Positions 46,712 through 57,027 of a stretch of 64,000 bases of DNA are shown here, piece after piece (within the stretch, counting starts at the first letter, position 1; every line of letters begins with the position of its first letter). Both the position numbers and the translations under genes were made by a program. This DNA is from an uncultured Prevotellaceae bacterium. GTDB taxonomy: Bacteria > Bacteroidota > Bacteroidia > Bacteroidales > Bacteroidaceae. The stretch is from assembly GCA_949299545.1 (NCBI GenBank), contig CASGAM010000026.1, positions 1 through 64,000 on the forward strand, given 5' to 3'. The notes beneath the pieces are model-generated. The model was not told where the DNA came from. It was given only the letters and a program-made list of their open reading frames with translations, and searched no databases.

Positions 46712-49039
46712 ATGAAGAAGATATTTTCAGCAATGTTGTTGACGGCATTTTTGTCGTCAGGAATGCATACTTTTGCGCAGGAAACGATAAAAGTCGGAAC
46801 AACAGTTCGGAATATGATTACTTATGTTCCTGAAGATCTTCCGTATAGTGCGCCTTTGGTCATTTCTTTGCATGGAATGAACCAAGATGCCAACTATCAG
46901 CGTAGCCAGGCAAAATGGGAAAGTGTAGCCGATACCGCTAAATTTGTAGTGGTGTATCCGAATGGTATTAATAGAGGCTGGGATATATCCGGTATGACAG
47001 ATATTAATTTTATTGAGGCCATTATTGATACGATGTATGCGCGTCATCATATAAATCGGAACCGGGTTTATTTGTCAGGTTTCTCAATGGGTGGTATGAT
47101 GACTTATCATGCAATGGCTAAACTGGGTGATAAGATAGCAGCTTTCGGTCCTGTGAGTGGTATTCCGGTAGATTACAGGAATCCTTCAGGTACTCGTCCT
47201 GTGCCTATTATCCATACTCACGGAACAGCTGATGATGTTGTTCATTACAATGGTGATCCTAATCACATGGCCGGCGGTTATGGCAGTATTCCCGATTATG
47301 TCAAGAAATGGGCCGCGTTTGATGGTTGCGATACAGAAAATCCGGTAACAATTAAGCCATATCCCACAAGCAAGCCGGGTTCTTCTGCCACTTATATAAA
47401 ATATTCTGATGCGAATGACAGTATTGAAGTCGTTTTAATTTCTATTGGCGGTAAGGGACATTGGCACTCCAATGATCCTGCCAGTGTTATTACTACTGAG
47501 GAAATCTGGAATTTCTGTAAAAGGTATTCATTAGGTCCGGCTGAGCCTGCGCCGCCAACATTGGTTTCTGCCAATCCAGAGAATCAGTCTTTTGATTTGC
47601 CGGCAAGTTTTTTGAAATATGAGTTCGTTTTCGACGTCGATATCGATTGCGGACAAGTGACCGCCGAACTTGCCGGCAACGGGACATCGTATAATCTCAC
47701 ACCATCAGAAGAGGGATGGAGCAGCAAACTGACTTTAAACCTGCCCCAAGATGCCGAACCGACGGATGGGGATTATACTTTGACCATTCGCAATATTGTG
47801 AATGAAGCAGGCGGTAAACTGGAATCTTGTACGTTTCATTATTCTTATGGATTGAGTGACGTCGGATTGGAATTGGCGATAGATACTTTGTTATTGCCGG
47901 ACTGGTATGCTGAACAAGGGCAAGTGGGCGAAGGAATCCCATATGGTTGGAAAAGAGTCAATAGCAGAGCTGATGGGTCAAAGGACGAAAAAGAATCGGG
48001 AGCCGCCAATACAGGTGGCGCCCGACTCAAGTATTTTCCGACGGGTGGTGATTTTGATGCCGGATTCTATTTGAGTGCCAGAGATTTTGATGTTTGCAGG
48101 TTTTATTATGGTGACTATGAAGAGAATCGTTTGTATTTGGAATCTGGGAAATATGTACTTTCTTTTAATTCCATTTATTGGAGTGCATCCTCGGAGACGG
48201 GAAATGCTACATTTGACGTTTCTGTTTCAGAGTTGGCAACTGGTGCCAGTTTATTCTCAAAAACAGGTTTGCTTTCTTCTGGATGTTTATATGAAGTGAA
48301 TACGGATGCCGTTTCCGGTTCTAAAAGTCATGAGTACATTCTTGAGATCTTGCAGCCAGGTAACTATTTGTTGGAGTTTAAGATGTCACAGGGTTGGAAC
48401 TCAGTCATAATTGGGAATGTAAAACTGACGACTAAGCCATCTGTTGCAGATGTTTATAAGGGTGGTTTCCTGAGAACTTTAGAAAATGCGAAACAACTTT
48501 ATGTTGCAACAGATAACGAACGTTATAGTGATTCAGAGAATTTGCGGAAAGCCTTGAGCGACATTATTGTCAAGTACGAATATTTCGTTTCAACAGCACC
48601 ATCAGCGTATGAAACAGCTACTTCTGAGATAAAAGATTTTATAGAGCCGCTTGACGTACGGAAGGTGTGTGTAGATCTCTATTTTACAGCATATGATACG
48701 GCTTTAGATTTGTTAGATGAATGCGAAGGCAACATAGCATATGAGAGTAGTGAGGCTTATTTGAAATTGAAATCTGTTATGGAAACGTATGCTGTTGACA
48801 GCATGGACTTAACGGATGAGACTGCGCTGAGAACAACTGCCGGTATTATCGAAGATTTAGTTAATCAACTTTCTGATTTAGTTACCACAATTAAAGATGT
48901 TGACGGGACAGAACAGCCAATTTCTGTAGAATACTTTGATATGAGTGGTAAACAAGTGTTGGAAGGACAAAATGGGATTGTAATTGTACGTAAGACTTAT
49001 TCTGGTGGAAAAACTGAAGCCAAAACCGTGATTCTTTAA
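46712..49039 (+). CDS. CE1 esterase (feruloyl/acetylxylan) with Ig-like and binding-like modules
   Basis: 775 residues with a signal peptide ending TFAQ. Residues about 25-275 form an alpha/beta-hydrolase of the CE1/PHB-depolymerase type, with S125 in the nucleophile elbow SGFSMGGM and the oxyanion motif LVISLHGMNQDA. From about residue 281 an SbsA/Ig-like domain starts PPTLVSANPENQSFDL, then a beta-sandwich ending PGNYLLEFKMSQGW (about 549), a helical stretch and the tail YFDMSGKQVLEGQNGIVIV. This C-terminal half parallels the middle of the protein at 23008. Probably a surface enzyme cleaving ferulate or acetate esters from arabinoxylan; which ester cannot be read from sequence. Confidence 0.85.
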   Translation: MKKIFSAMLLTAFLSSGMHTFAQETIKVGTTVRNMITYVPEDLPYSAPLVISLHGMNQDANYQRSQAKWESVADTAKFVVVYPNGINRGWDISGMTDINFIEAIIDTMYARHHINRNRVYLSGFSMGGMMTYHAMAKLGDKIAAFGPVSGIPVDYRNPSGTRPVPIIHTHGTADDVVHYNGDPNHMAGGYGSIPDYVKKWAAFDGCDTENPVTIKPYPTSKPGSSATYIKYSDANDSIEVVLISIGGKGHWHSNDPASVITTEEIWNFCKRYSLGPAEPAPPTLVSANPENQSFDLPASFLKYEFVFDVDIDCGQVTAELAGNGTSYNLTPSEEGWSSKLTLNLPQDAEPTDGDYTLTIRNIVNEAGGKLESCTFHYSYGLSDVGLELAIDTLLLPDWYAEQGQVGEGIPYGWKRVNSRADGSKDEKESGAANTGGARLKYFPTGGDFDAGFYLSARDFDVCRFYYGDYEENRLYLESGKYVLSFNSIYWSASSETGNATFDVSVSELATGASLFSKTGLLSSGCLYEVNTDAVSGSKSHEYILEILQPGNYLLEFKMSQGWNSVIIGNVKLTTKPSVADVYKGGFLRTLENAKQLYVATDNERYSDSENLRKALSDIIVKYEYFVSTAPSAYETATSEIKDFIEPLDVRKVCVDLYFTAYDTALDLLDECEGNIAYESSEAYLKLKSVMETYAVDSMDLTDETALRTTAGIIEDLVNQLSDLVTTIKDVDGTEQPISVEYFDMSGKQVLEGQNGIVIVRKTYSGGKTEAKTVIL

Positions 49040-49108
49040 GATTTGAAAGATTGATTATAATTTTTTGCATACTTTTTTTAATGAATAACGAAAATAGATT
49101 CTGATACG

Positions 49109-51538
49109 ATGAAAAATATAGTAGCTATATGTGTTTTCTCCTGTATAGGTGCCATAGCATGGGGGGACAATTTGAAACTTTGGTACAGTACGCCGGCCAA
49201 AAACTGGGAGGAAGCACTTCCTGTTGGAAACTCTAAAATGGGAGCAATGGTTTTTGGTGGAACGGAACAAGAGAAACTTGAACTGAATGAAGAAACGTTT
49301 TGGGCTGGTTCTCCTCATAATAACAATAATTCCAATGCTTTGTATGTTTTGCCGGTCGTCAGACAACTTATTTTTGATAATAAAAATACGGAAGCGCAGC
49401 GGTTAGTAGATGCCAATTTCTTTACTCGCCAGCATGGTATGAGCTATTTGACATTGGGATGTTTGACATTGGACTTCCCCGGACATGAGAATGCGGAAGG
49501 TTATTATAGGGATTTGAATATAGCGAATGCTCTTGCAACAACTCGCTACTGTGTAGATGGAGTCAATTTCACCAGGACGACTTTTGCTTCATTTACAGAT
49601 AGTGTGATAATAATGCATATTAAGGCAGATAAGTCAGGAAGGTTAAATTTTGAGGTTGGTTATGATTGTCCTTTAAAATATGAACTTAAAGCTGACAATG
49701 GTATGCTGCAAATTACCTGCAATGGGAAAGATCAAGAAGGAATAAGGGCTGCTCTCCGTGCTGAATGCCGGGTGGGCATTAAAGCTGATGGGACAGTTCT
49801 TGCTTCAGATAATAAGCTAAAAGTAAAAGATGCAACTGCCGCAACTGTATACATAGCTGCTGCAACAAATTTTATAGATTATCAGGATGTTAGTGGTAAT
49901 GGAGCAGAAAAGGCTGAACGCTTATTAGAGCAGGCTATGAAACGCCCTTATGAAAAAGCATTGAAAAGTCATGTCGCTTGTTATAAAGAGTTGTTTGATC
50001 GGGTCCAATTTACCTTAGGAGAAGGTGAAAAGGATGGAGTTGAAAAGGAAACTCCAGTGCGTATTAGGGATTTTAATCAAGGAAATGACCTTACGCTTCC
50101 TGCACTATTGTTTCAGTTTGGTCGTTATTTATTGATTTCTTCTTCCCGTCCCGGTGGTCAACCTGCTAATTTGCAAGGAATATGGAATCGTAGTGTCAAT
50201 GCGCCTTGGGACAGTAAATATACCATTAATATCAATACGGAAATGAATTACTGGCCTGCTGAGGTTACTAATCTGAGTGAGATGCATGAGCCTTTATTTG
50301 ATATGCTGAAGGATTTGTCTGTGACTGGTGCGCAAACAGCTCGTGATATGTATGGATGTCGTGGGTGGGTCGCTCATCACAATACGGATTTGTGGCGTAT
50401 AAGTGGCGTCGTTGATTTTGCTGCGGCCGGCATGTGGCCGTCTGGCGGTGGGTGGTTAGCTCAACATTTGTGGCAGCATTATTTGTTTACGGGTGATAAA
50501 GATTTCTTGAAAGAGTATTATCCGATTTTAAAAGGAACAGCACAGTTCTATTTGGATTTCTTGGTGGAACATCCTAAATATCAGTGGTGGGTCGTTTCTC
50601 CTTCACTTTCACCAGAACATGGCCCAGTAACAGCCGGATGTACGATGGATAACCAAATAGTTTTTGATGCTTTGTACAATACATTATCAGCTGCACGTAT
50701 CGTGGGCGACAGTGAAATATTTCAGGATTCATTACAAACGATGTTGGATCGTCTGCCTCCGATGCAGATAGGGAGACATGGGCAATTGCAAGAATGGTTG
50801 GAGGATCGTGATAACCCGAAAGATGAGCATCGACATATTTCTCATCTTTATGGATTATATCCGAGTAATCAGATTTCACCATTTCTCAATCCGGAACTTT
50901 TCCAGGCAGCGCGGACTACGTTGGAACAACGTGGTGATGAGGCTACCGGTTGGAGTATTGGATGGAAGATAAATTTTTGGGCAAGAATGTTAGATGGAAA
51001 TCATGCATTTCGTTTGATTAGCAACATGCTTAGGCTTTTACCCAGCGATGGAGAAGCAAGAAAACATCCTGAAGGCCGTACTTATCCTAATATGTTTGAT
51101 GCTCATCCTCCATTCCAAATTGACGGTAATTTTGGAGCGACATCCGGTATAGCAGAAATGTTGCTGCAAAGTCATGATGGAGCGGTTCATCTGTTGCCGG
51201 CGTTGCCGGATGTATGGAGTAAAGGGCAAATCAAGGGATTGAAGGCACGAGGCGGATTTGAGGTCGATATGAAATGGGATAATGGAAAACTGACAGCCGC
51301 AACGATATCCTCGACCATAGGTGGAACCCTGCGTTTACGTTCTTATGTTCCATTAAAAGGCAAGGGCTTGAAGTCTGCTTCAGGTATTTGCCCGAATGAA
51401 ATGATGGCTCCGGCTAACGTAAAGACACCGTTATTTTCTCCGGAATTGAAAGAGAAGCATTCAGCAACATTGCCGATTGTTTATGAATATGATATTGATA
51501 CCCGCCCCGGTAAGAAATATACAATTATAGGTATGTAA
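49109..51538 (+). CDS. GH95 alpha-L-fucosidase/alpha-L-galactosidase
   Basis: 809 residues with a signal peptide ending AWG. The GH95 N-terminal beta-domain starts [20 protein letters not shown] and [11 protein letters not shown]. The central (alpha/alpha)6 barrel holds [25 protein letters not shown] and [14 protein letters not shown], and the C-terminal domain has [13 protein letters not shown]. Family members remove alpha-1,2-fucose or, in at least one Bacteroides ovatus xylan locus, L-galactose that caps corn glucuronoarabinoxylan side chains. Given the xylan setting, L-galactosidase is the more attractive assignment. Normal family length; probably periplasmic. Confidence 0.92.
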   Translation: MKNIVAICVFSCIGAIAWGDNLKLWYSTPAKNWEEALPVGNSKMGAMVFGGTEQEKLELNEETFWAGSPHNNNNSNALYVLPVVRQLIFDNKNTEAQRLVDANFFTRQHGMSYLTLGCLTLDFPGHENAEGYYRDLNIANALATTRYCVDGVNFTRTTFASFTDSVIIMHIKADKSGRLNFEVGYDCPLKYELKADNGMLQITCNGKDQEGIRAALRAECRVGIKADGTVLASDNKLKVKDATAATVYIAAATNFIDYQDVSGNGAEKAERLLEQAMKRPYEKALKSHVACYKELFDRVQFTLGEGEKDGVEKETPVRIRDFNQGNDLTLPALLFQFGRYLLISSSRPGGQPANLQGIWNRSVNAPWDSKYTININTEMNYWPAEVTNLSEMHEPLFDMLKDLSVTGAQTARDMYGCRGWVAHHNTDLWRISGVVDFAAAGMWPSGGGWLAQHLWQHYLFTGDKDFLKEYYPILKGTAQFYLDFLVEHPKYQWWVVSPSLSPEHGPVTAGCTMDNQIVFDALYNTLSAARIVGDSEIFQDSLQTMLDRLPPMQIGRHGQLQEWLEDRDNPKDEHRHISHLYGLYPSNQISPFLNPELFQAARTTLEQRGDEATGWSIGWKINFWARMLDGNHAFRLISNMLRLLPSDGEARKHPEGRTYPNMFDAHPPFQIDGNFGATSGIAEMLLQSHDGAVHLLPALPDVWSKGQIKGLKARGGFEVDMKWDNGKLTAATISSTIGGTLRLRSYVPLKGKGLKSASGICPNEMMAPANVKTPLFSPELKEKHSATLPIVYEYDIDTRPGKKYTIIGM

Positions 51539-51570
51539 TGATTTATGTTATTCATTAAAACCCTTTATTG

Positions 51571-54231
51571 ATGAGGCTACTGATGTATTCTTATAAGTTA
51601 CTTGGTATACATAAGATTCGACGAATATTATGTTTCTATCTTTTTGAAGTATTGATGTTTAGTACTGCAACATTACATGCAGAGACAGATGAGTGGATAT
51701 ATGATAAGCTGGAAGATGATGCATTTCCTTTGGTGACAACTGATGGGACAGCTGCGTTGTGCTACGATAAAAATGAATATAAGGGCGTCATACGTGCAAT
51801 AGAGGATTTAAGGAACGACATCTATAAAGTGACAGGGCGTTCACCCAGAATGACATTTGAAACAGGTGCCACTTTACCGGTTATTATAGGAAGTTTGGAT
51901 AGAAATCCTTTAATTTCCGAACTGGTGAGATCAGGTAAGATTAAGGCTGAGGATATAGAAAACAAGTGGGAAAGTTATGTCATAACGACGGTGAACGCTC
52001 CGTATAAGGGCGTTTCTCGTGCTTTGGTCATAGCGGGTAGTGATAAACGTGGAACAATTTTTGGTATTTATGAGTTATCTCGGCAACTGGGAGTTTCGCC
52101 ATGGTATTGGTGGGCAGATGTTCCTGTACGTCACCGTCAAGAAGTTTATGTAAAAAATATTTATGTAGCTTCTGGAGAACCAAAGGTGAAATATCGTGGA
52201 ATTTTTATTAATGATGAGTTTCCTTGTATGACAACATGGGCGCGTGAGAAATTTGGTGGTATGAACAGTAAAATGTACGCTCATGTTTATGAATTGCTTT
52301 TGCGCTTGAAAGCAAATACATTGTGGCCTGCAATGTGGGGCTCTTTTAAAGAATATAGACCCTTGGTACCTGTTTTACGTGACGAAGACGGATTGTATGC
52401 GGGGAACTGTTTTAATGAAGATGACCCGGATAATCCCCGTTTGGCAAATGAGTATGGAATTATAATTGGAACGTCTCATCATGAGCCTATGCAGCGCTCT
52501 CAACAAGAGTGGATTCGTAATAGACAGAATTATGGTAATGGCGAATGGAATTGGCTGACGAATAAAAAAGCCATTAAACGTTTTTTTAAGGAAGGTATTG
52601 AGAATACAAAGAATTATGAGAGTATAGTGACTATCGGTATGCGTGGCGATGAAGACCGGCCGATGACTGATGCTGGAAGCCGTGAAGCGAACTTTAGAAC
52701 AATGGAGGAGATTATAGGCGAACAGCGTAAAATCATTAAACAAGTTATAGGAAACTCACCATCCGGGATACCACAGGTTTGGACACTCTATAGCGAGGTT
52801 TTGGACTATTATGATGAGGGCTTGAAGGTGCCAGATGATGTGATTATTATGCTTTGTGATGATAATTTTGGTCATGTGCGTAGACTTCCTGATTTGTCAC
52901 GTCCTAAGCATCCAGGCGGTTATGGTATGTACTATCATGTGGGGTACTATGGAGCGCCACGCGCCAGCAAATGGTTAACTATGTCCACAATAACGGAAAT
53001 GTGGGAACAACTGCAAATGACCTATGCTTATGGTGTAGATAAGTTTTGGATATTGAATGTGGGTGATATCAAACCGCATGAATATGCCATAGATTTTTTT
53101 ATGGAAATGGCGTGGAGGCCAGATACGTTCAACAACAATAATCTTCAAGCATACGCAGAAAGATTCTGTGCAATGCAGTTTGGGAAAGAATTCGCTCAGG
53201 AAACTGCATATCTGTTATCAGAATATGGCAAGTACGTATCCCGTGTTTCTGCAGAAATGCTTGACCAGAATACGTATAATCTGCAAAACGGTGAATTTAA
53301 GTCTGTGCGTGATGAGTTTATGGCATTAGAGACGCGAGCTTTACGTCAATTTCTTATAATTCCAGATATTTATAAAGATGCTTATCAGGAATTAGTGCTT
53401 TTCCCAATACAGGGCATGGCAAATTTGTATGATTTATATTATTCTTTGGCGATGAATCAAAAAACGGCATCTGAAGGTGATCCAGCTGCTAATATGTGGG
53501 CAGATCGGGTTGAGGCCTGTTATGAACGTGATTCATTGTTATGCTTGAATTATAATCATAATATAGCGGATGGGAAATGGAATCACATGATGGATCAGGT
53601 ACATATCGGATACGCAGAGTGGCATGCACCTCGGTATAATTGCATACCAGAAGTTACGCGACTTGTGACTGATTCTTTGAATGAAAGACTTCGGAAAGGT
53701 TATGTGTTTCAGGAAAAAAATGGTGTTGTATCAATCGAGGCAGAACATATATATGACTATGCAGGTACGACAGAAACTTCTTGGTCTATTATCCCCGGAT
53801 TGGGACGTACTAAGTCCGGATTGGTGTTAATGCCTTATACAAAGGGAACGTCTGGCGCTTGGGTGAAATACAAAATGCAGTTGTGGGATGTAAGAGATTC
53901 AGTAGATGTTCATCTTTTTTTTGCTGCTACCATGCCGTTCATTCCTGGTGGGCATAATGTTAAAATCAACATGGATGGAGAGCCGGGAAAACTCTTGAAC
54001 CTGAATAAAGATTTGACTTGGGATAATAAGTATACTTTAATGTATCCAACCGCCGCTGCCCGTATTATTCATAAAAAGATTCGTTTGCCTCTTCAAAAGG
54101 ACAGTACCATACATACATTGGTTTATCGTCCCTTACAACCGGGAATTGTCTTGACTAAACTCATAGTTGATTGTGGAGGGTATGAAGAGACTCGTTTGGG
54201 ATTATTAGAAAGTCCTTATGATAGAGAGTAG
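51571..54231 (+). CDS. GH115 alpha-glucuronidase
   Basis: 886 residues from the ATG at 51571; the frame also opens one codon earlier at a TTG. A long signal region ends TLHA. An N-terminal domain (YKGVIRAIEDLRNDIYKVTG) is followed by a catalytic region with YRGIFINDEFPCMTTWAREK, NTLWPAMWGSF and DNFGHVRRLP, then a C-terminal beta-sandwich (VSIEAEHIYDYAGTTETSW and MPFIPGGHNVKINMDGEPGK). GH115 removes glucuronic acid from internal as well as terminal xylose residues, complementing the GH67 at 4440. It is the intact counterpart of the stub at 37234, but is diverged enough that the stub is not a simple recent copy of it. Confidence 0.93.
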   Translation: MRLLMYSYKLLGIHKIRRILCFYLFEVLMFSTATLHAETDEWIYDKLEDDAFPLVTTDGTAALCYDKNEYKGVIRAIEDLRNDIYKVTGRSPRMTFETGATLPVIIGSLDRNPLISELVRSGKIKAEDIENKWESYVITTVNAPYKGVSRALVIAGSDKRGTIFGIYELSRQLGVSPWYWWADVPVRHRQEVYVKNIYVASGEPKVKYRGIFINDEFPCMTTWAREKFGGMNSKMYAHVYELLLRLKANTLWPAMWGSFKEYRPLVPVLRDEDGLYAGNCFNEDDPDNPRLANEYGIIIGTSHHEPMQRSQQEWIRNRQNYGNGEWNWLTNKKAIKRFFKEGIENTKNYESIVTIGMRGDEDRPMTDAGSREANFRTMEEIIGEQRKIIKQVIGNSPSGIPQVWTLYSEVLDYYDEGLKVPDDVIIMLCDDNFGHVRRLPDLSRPKHPGGYGMYYHVGYYGAPRASKWLTMSTITEMWEQLQMTYAYGVDKFWILNVGDIKPHEYAIDFFMEMAWRPDTFNNNNLQAYAERFCAMQFGKEFAQETAYLLSEYGKYVSRVSAEMLDQNTYNLQNGEFKSVRDEFMALETRALRQFLIIPDIYKDAYQELVLFPIQGMANLYDLYYSLAMNQKTASEGDPAANMWADRVEACYERDSLLCLNYNHNIADGKWNHMMDQVHIGYAEWHAPRYNCIPEVTRLVTDSLNERLRKGYVFQEKNGVVSIEAEHIYDYAGTTETSWSIIPGLGRTKSGLVLMPYTKGTSGAWVKYKMQLWDVRDSVDVHLFFAATMPFIPGGHNVKINMDGEPGKLLNLNKDLTWDNKYTLMYPTAAARIIHKKIRLPLQKDSTIHTLVYRPLQPGIVLTKLIVDCGGYEETRLGLLESPYDRE

Positions 54232-54356
54232 GTCAGTATGTGCTTGATTTATTATATTTATAAGGGAAAACTGAAATAGAAGTATGTATTTAGCAGGCAC
54301 TATAACATATTTTCCATTTACACAATATTTTGGACAGTGTCCCGTGTTTATTATCA

Positions 54357-56972
54357 ATGATTATTACAATGTCGTATTTTATGGAACAAAGATTATTATA
54401 CTTCTTATTATTTTTTAGTTTTATCGGCATTGAAATAAAGGCTGATGTCGGTTCTTACCGTGAAATCGTAAACTTGAACAGGGAATGGACATACAAGAGA
54501 GGTGATTATACTGGCGCTCAACGGGCTGATTATGATGATTCAAGTTGGGAATTTATAGGATTGCCACATTCTTTTAGTATCCCTTATTTTATGTCGAAAG
54601 ATTTTTATACCGGATACGGATGGTACAGAAAGCAAATCTCATTATCAAAAACAGACCTGAAAAAAGAAATCTTTTTAGAATTTGATGGCGTCTTTCAGGA
54701 AGCAGAGATTTATGTTAATGGTCAACTGGCAGGAGTGCATAGAGGAGGATATACAGGCTTTAATGTTTGCATTACTCCGTATATTGTGAAAGGAGATAAT
54801 GTGATTGCAGTTAGAGTTAATAATATCTGGCAACCCGACATTGCTCCCCGGGGAGGTGAACATGTGTTTAGTGGAGGTATTTACCGCAATGTTCGTTTGG
54901 TGAAAAAGAATCCTGTACATATTGATTGGTATGGTACCTTTGTGACAACTCCGACATTAGAAGCGAATGCCGGAAAAACGTCTGTGGTCAGAACACAAAC
55001 AGAGATTCGGAACAGTTCAGATAAAGTCGAAGTCTGTAAATTAGAAATATTAGTGAAAGATGAAGCCCAGCGAGTAATAGCAAAAAAAACGATGGTGAAG
55101 GAGGTTAAAGCCTGGTCGGTAGCTATTTTTGACATGCAGACTGATGAAATTCAGGATATTGAGTTGTGGCATCCGTCTGATCCTTATCTTTATACGTTGG
55201 AAAGCCGATTGTATAAGGGACGTAAAATAGTTGATTGCGAAAAAACTATATTTGGTTTTCGTTGGTTTCGATGGACATCAGATAAAGGTTTCTATTTAAA
55301 TGGAAAACATTTTTTCTTCCGTGGTGCTAATGTACATCAGGACCAGGCTGGTTGGAGTGATGCAGTTACAGACTCAGCTATGAGGCGAGACGTGAAGATG
55401 ATGAAAGAAGCGGGTTTTGATATGATACGTGGTAGTCATTATCCGCATGCTCCGGCATTTGCTGATGCTTGTGATCGCGAAGGGGTGTTATTTTGGTCTG
55501 AAGCACCCTTTTGGGGAACGGCCGGTCCTAAAGTGGATGGCGGCTGGACAGCTAGCGCTTATCCGGTTAAAGAGTGTGATATAGCTGGTTTTGAGAGAAA
55601 CGTTTTACAACAACTAGAAGAGATGATCAGAATAAACCGTAATCATCCCTCAATTTTTGTGTGGAGTGTCAGTAACGAGCCCTTCTTTACTGATGGGAAG
55701 ACTATACCGGGTGTAAAGAGTTTGTTAAAGAAAATGGTGGACAAAGTGCATGAATTGGATCCAACACGTTTGGCTGCCGTTGGTGGAGCACAAAGGCCTC
55801 TAGGTGATGATAGGATTGACAAAATCGGTGATATAGCCGGTTATAATGGCGATGGCGCTAATATAGTGGATTTTCAAAAGCCTGGTCTACCAAGTGTAGT
55901 GACGGAATATGGTAGTACTACGGCAGATCGACCGGGGAAATATGCGCCAGGGTGGGGTGATTTGTCACGTGATGAAGGTTGGAAAGGGCGTGAGTGGCGA
56001 AGTGGTCAGGCCATTTGGTGCGGTTTTGATCATGGTAGTATTTTCGGGCCTCGGATGGGAAAGATGGGTATTGTTGATTATTTCCGTTTACCTAAACGTT
56101 CTTGGTATTGGTATAGGAATGAGTATTCACATGTTTCACCTCCAGCCTGGCCTAAACAAGGTGAACCGGCACGTATTCAATTGAAGGCTTCAAAATATGA
56201 AAGAATTTTAGCGGATGGAACTGATGATGTTCAACTGATAATAACGATATTGGATGATGAAGGTCATGAATTGAGCAATAGTCCGGATATACATTTGAGA
56301 GTTTTGTCAGGACCTGGGGAATTCCCAACAGGTAAAAGTATTACTTTTTCTTCGGACAGTGATATTCGTATTATGGATGGTAAAGCCGCTATTGCTTTGC
56401 GTGCTTATTATGCAGGCAAGACCGTGGTAGAGGCTTCATCCGATGGACTTTTATCAGGTAAGATTGAATTGGAATTTATTGGCGCCCCCGATTTTATACC
56501 AGGAAAATCACGAGAGGTAGATGATCGTCCATATGTACGGTTTGTTCAAGAAAAGAAGGAGCCGGAAATACAAACTTATGGTGTTGGAAGTCCAACTTTT
56601 GCGAGTAGTTCTTCATCAGGACATTCACCCGGATTTGCAGCAGATGGGGATGAACTTACAACGTGGCAGCCGAAAGGTGATGATGCAGAACCTTATTTGA
56701 CACTAGATGTGGAGCGTACATTGGTCTTGCGAGAGATTAAGGTTGTTTTGGGCCGTTCATTTATAGGCCGTTTTGAAGTTGATGTCTCTCTTGATGGTGT
56801 ACAGTGGAGTAATCTTGTTAATGCAGATTCTCCGGCAAACGGAATATGGAGTACATCCGTAGAAAAACAGATTAAGGGACGTTTCATTCGTTTTTTGTTC
56901 CCACAAGACAACCGACGCATTGGAAAACCAACATTGGCGGAGATAATAATCAAAGGTTATATAGCAGATTAA
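54357..56972 (+). CDS. GH2 beta-galactosidase-like enzyme with F5/8-type (discoidin) module
   Basis: 871 residues from the ATG at 54357; a later ATG at 54381 (MEQRLLYFLL) is an equally good start before the signal peptide ending IKA. GH2 sugar-binding domain (GYGWYRKQISL, FDGVFQEAEIYVNGQLAG), Ig-like domain, then barrel with acid/base E441 in WSVSNEP and nucleophile E517 in VVTEYGS. Beyond it, Ig-like modules and a C-terminal discoidin domain (about 745-870; FAADGDELTTWQPKGDD). GH2 covers galactosidase, mannosidase, glucuronidase and other activities. In a xylan locus with GH95, removal of beta-galactose from arabinoxylan side chains is the likely role. Confidence 0.88.
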   Translation: MIITMSYFMEQRLLYFLLFFSFIGIEIKADVGSYREIVNLNREWTYKRGDYTGAQRADYDDSSWEFIGLPHSFSIPYFMSKDFYTGYGWYRKQISLSKTDLKKEIFLEFDGVFQEAEIYVNGQLAGVHRGGYTGFNVCITPYIVKGDNVIAVRVNNIWQPDIAPRGGEHVFSGGIYRNVRLVKKNPVHIDWYGTFVTTPTLEANAGKTSVVRTQTEIRNSSDKVEVCKLEILVKDEAQRVIAKKTMVKEVKAWSVAIFDMQTDEIQDIELWHPSDPYLYTLESRLYKGRKIVDCEKTIFGFRWFRWTSDKGFYLNGKHFFFRGANVHQDQAGWSDAVTDSAMRRDVKMMKEAGFDMIRGSHYPHAPAFADACDREGVLFWSEAPFWGTAGPKVDGGWTASAYPVKECDIAGFERNVLQQLEEMIRINRNHPSIFVWSVSNEPFFTDGKTIPGVKSLLKKMVDKVHELDPTRLAAVGGAQRPLGDDRIDKIGDIAGYNGDGANIVDFQKPGLPSVVTEYGSTTADRPGKYAPGWGDLSRDEGWKGREWRSGQAIWCGFDHGSIFGPRMGKMGIVDYFRLPKRSWYWYRNEYSHVSPPAWPKQGEPARIQLKASKYERILADGTDDVQLIITILDDEGHELSNSPDIHLRVLSGPGEFPTGKSITFSSDSDIRIMDGKAAIALRAYYAGKTVVEASSDGLLSGKIELEFIGAPDFIPGKSREVDDRPYVRFVQEKKEPEIQTYGVGSPTFASSSSSGHSPGFAADGDELTTWQPKGDDAEPYLTLDVERTLVLREIKVVLGRSFIGRFEVDVSLDGVQWSNLVNADSPANGIWSTSVEKQIKGRFIRFLFPQDNRRIGKPTLAEIIIKGYIAD

Positions 56973-57027
56973 GATTTGGTGTTTGACTGTTTTTGATTGA
57001 TTAATAACAGAATAAATATGTAAAATT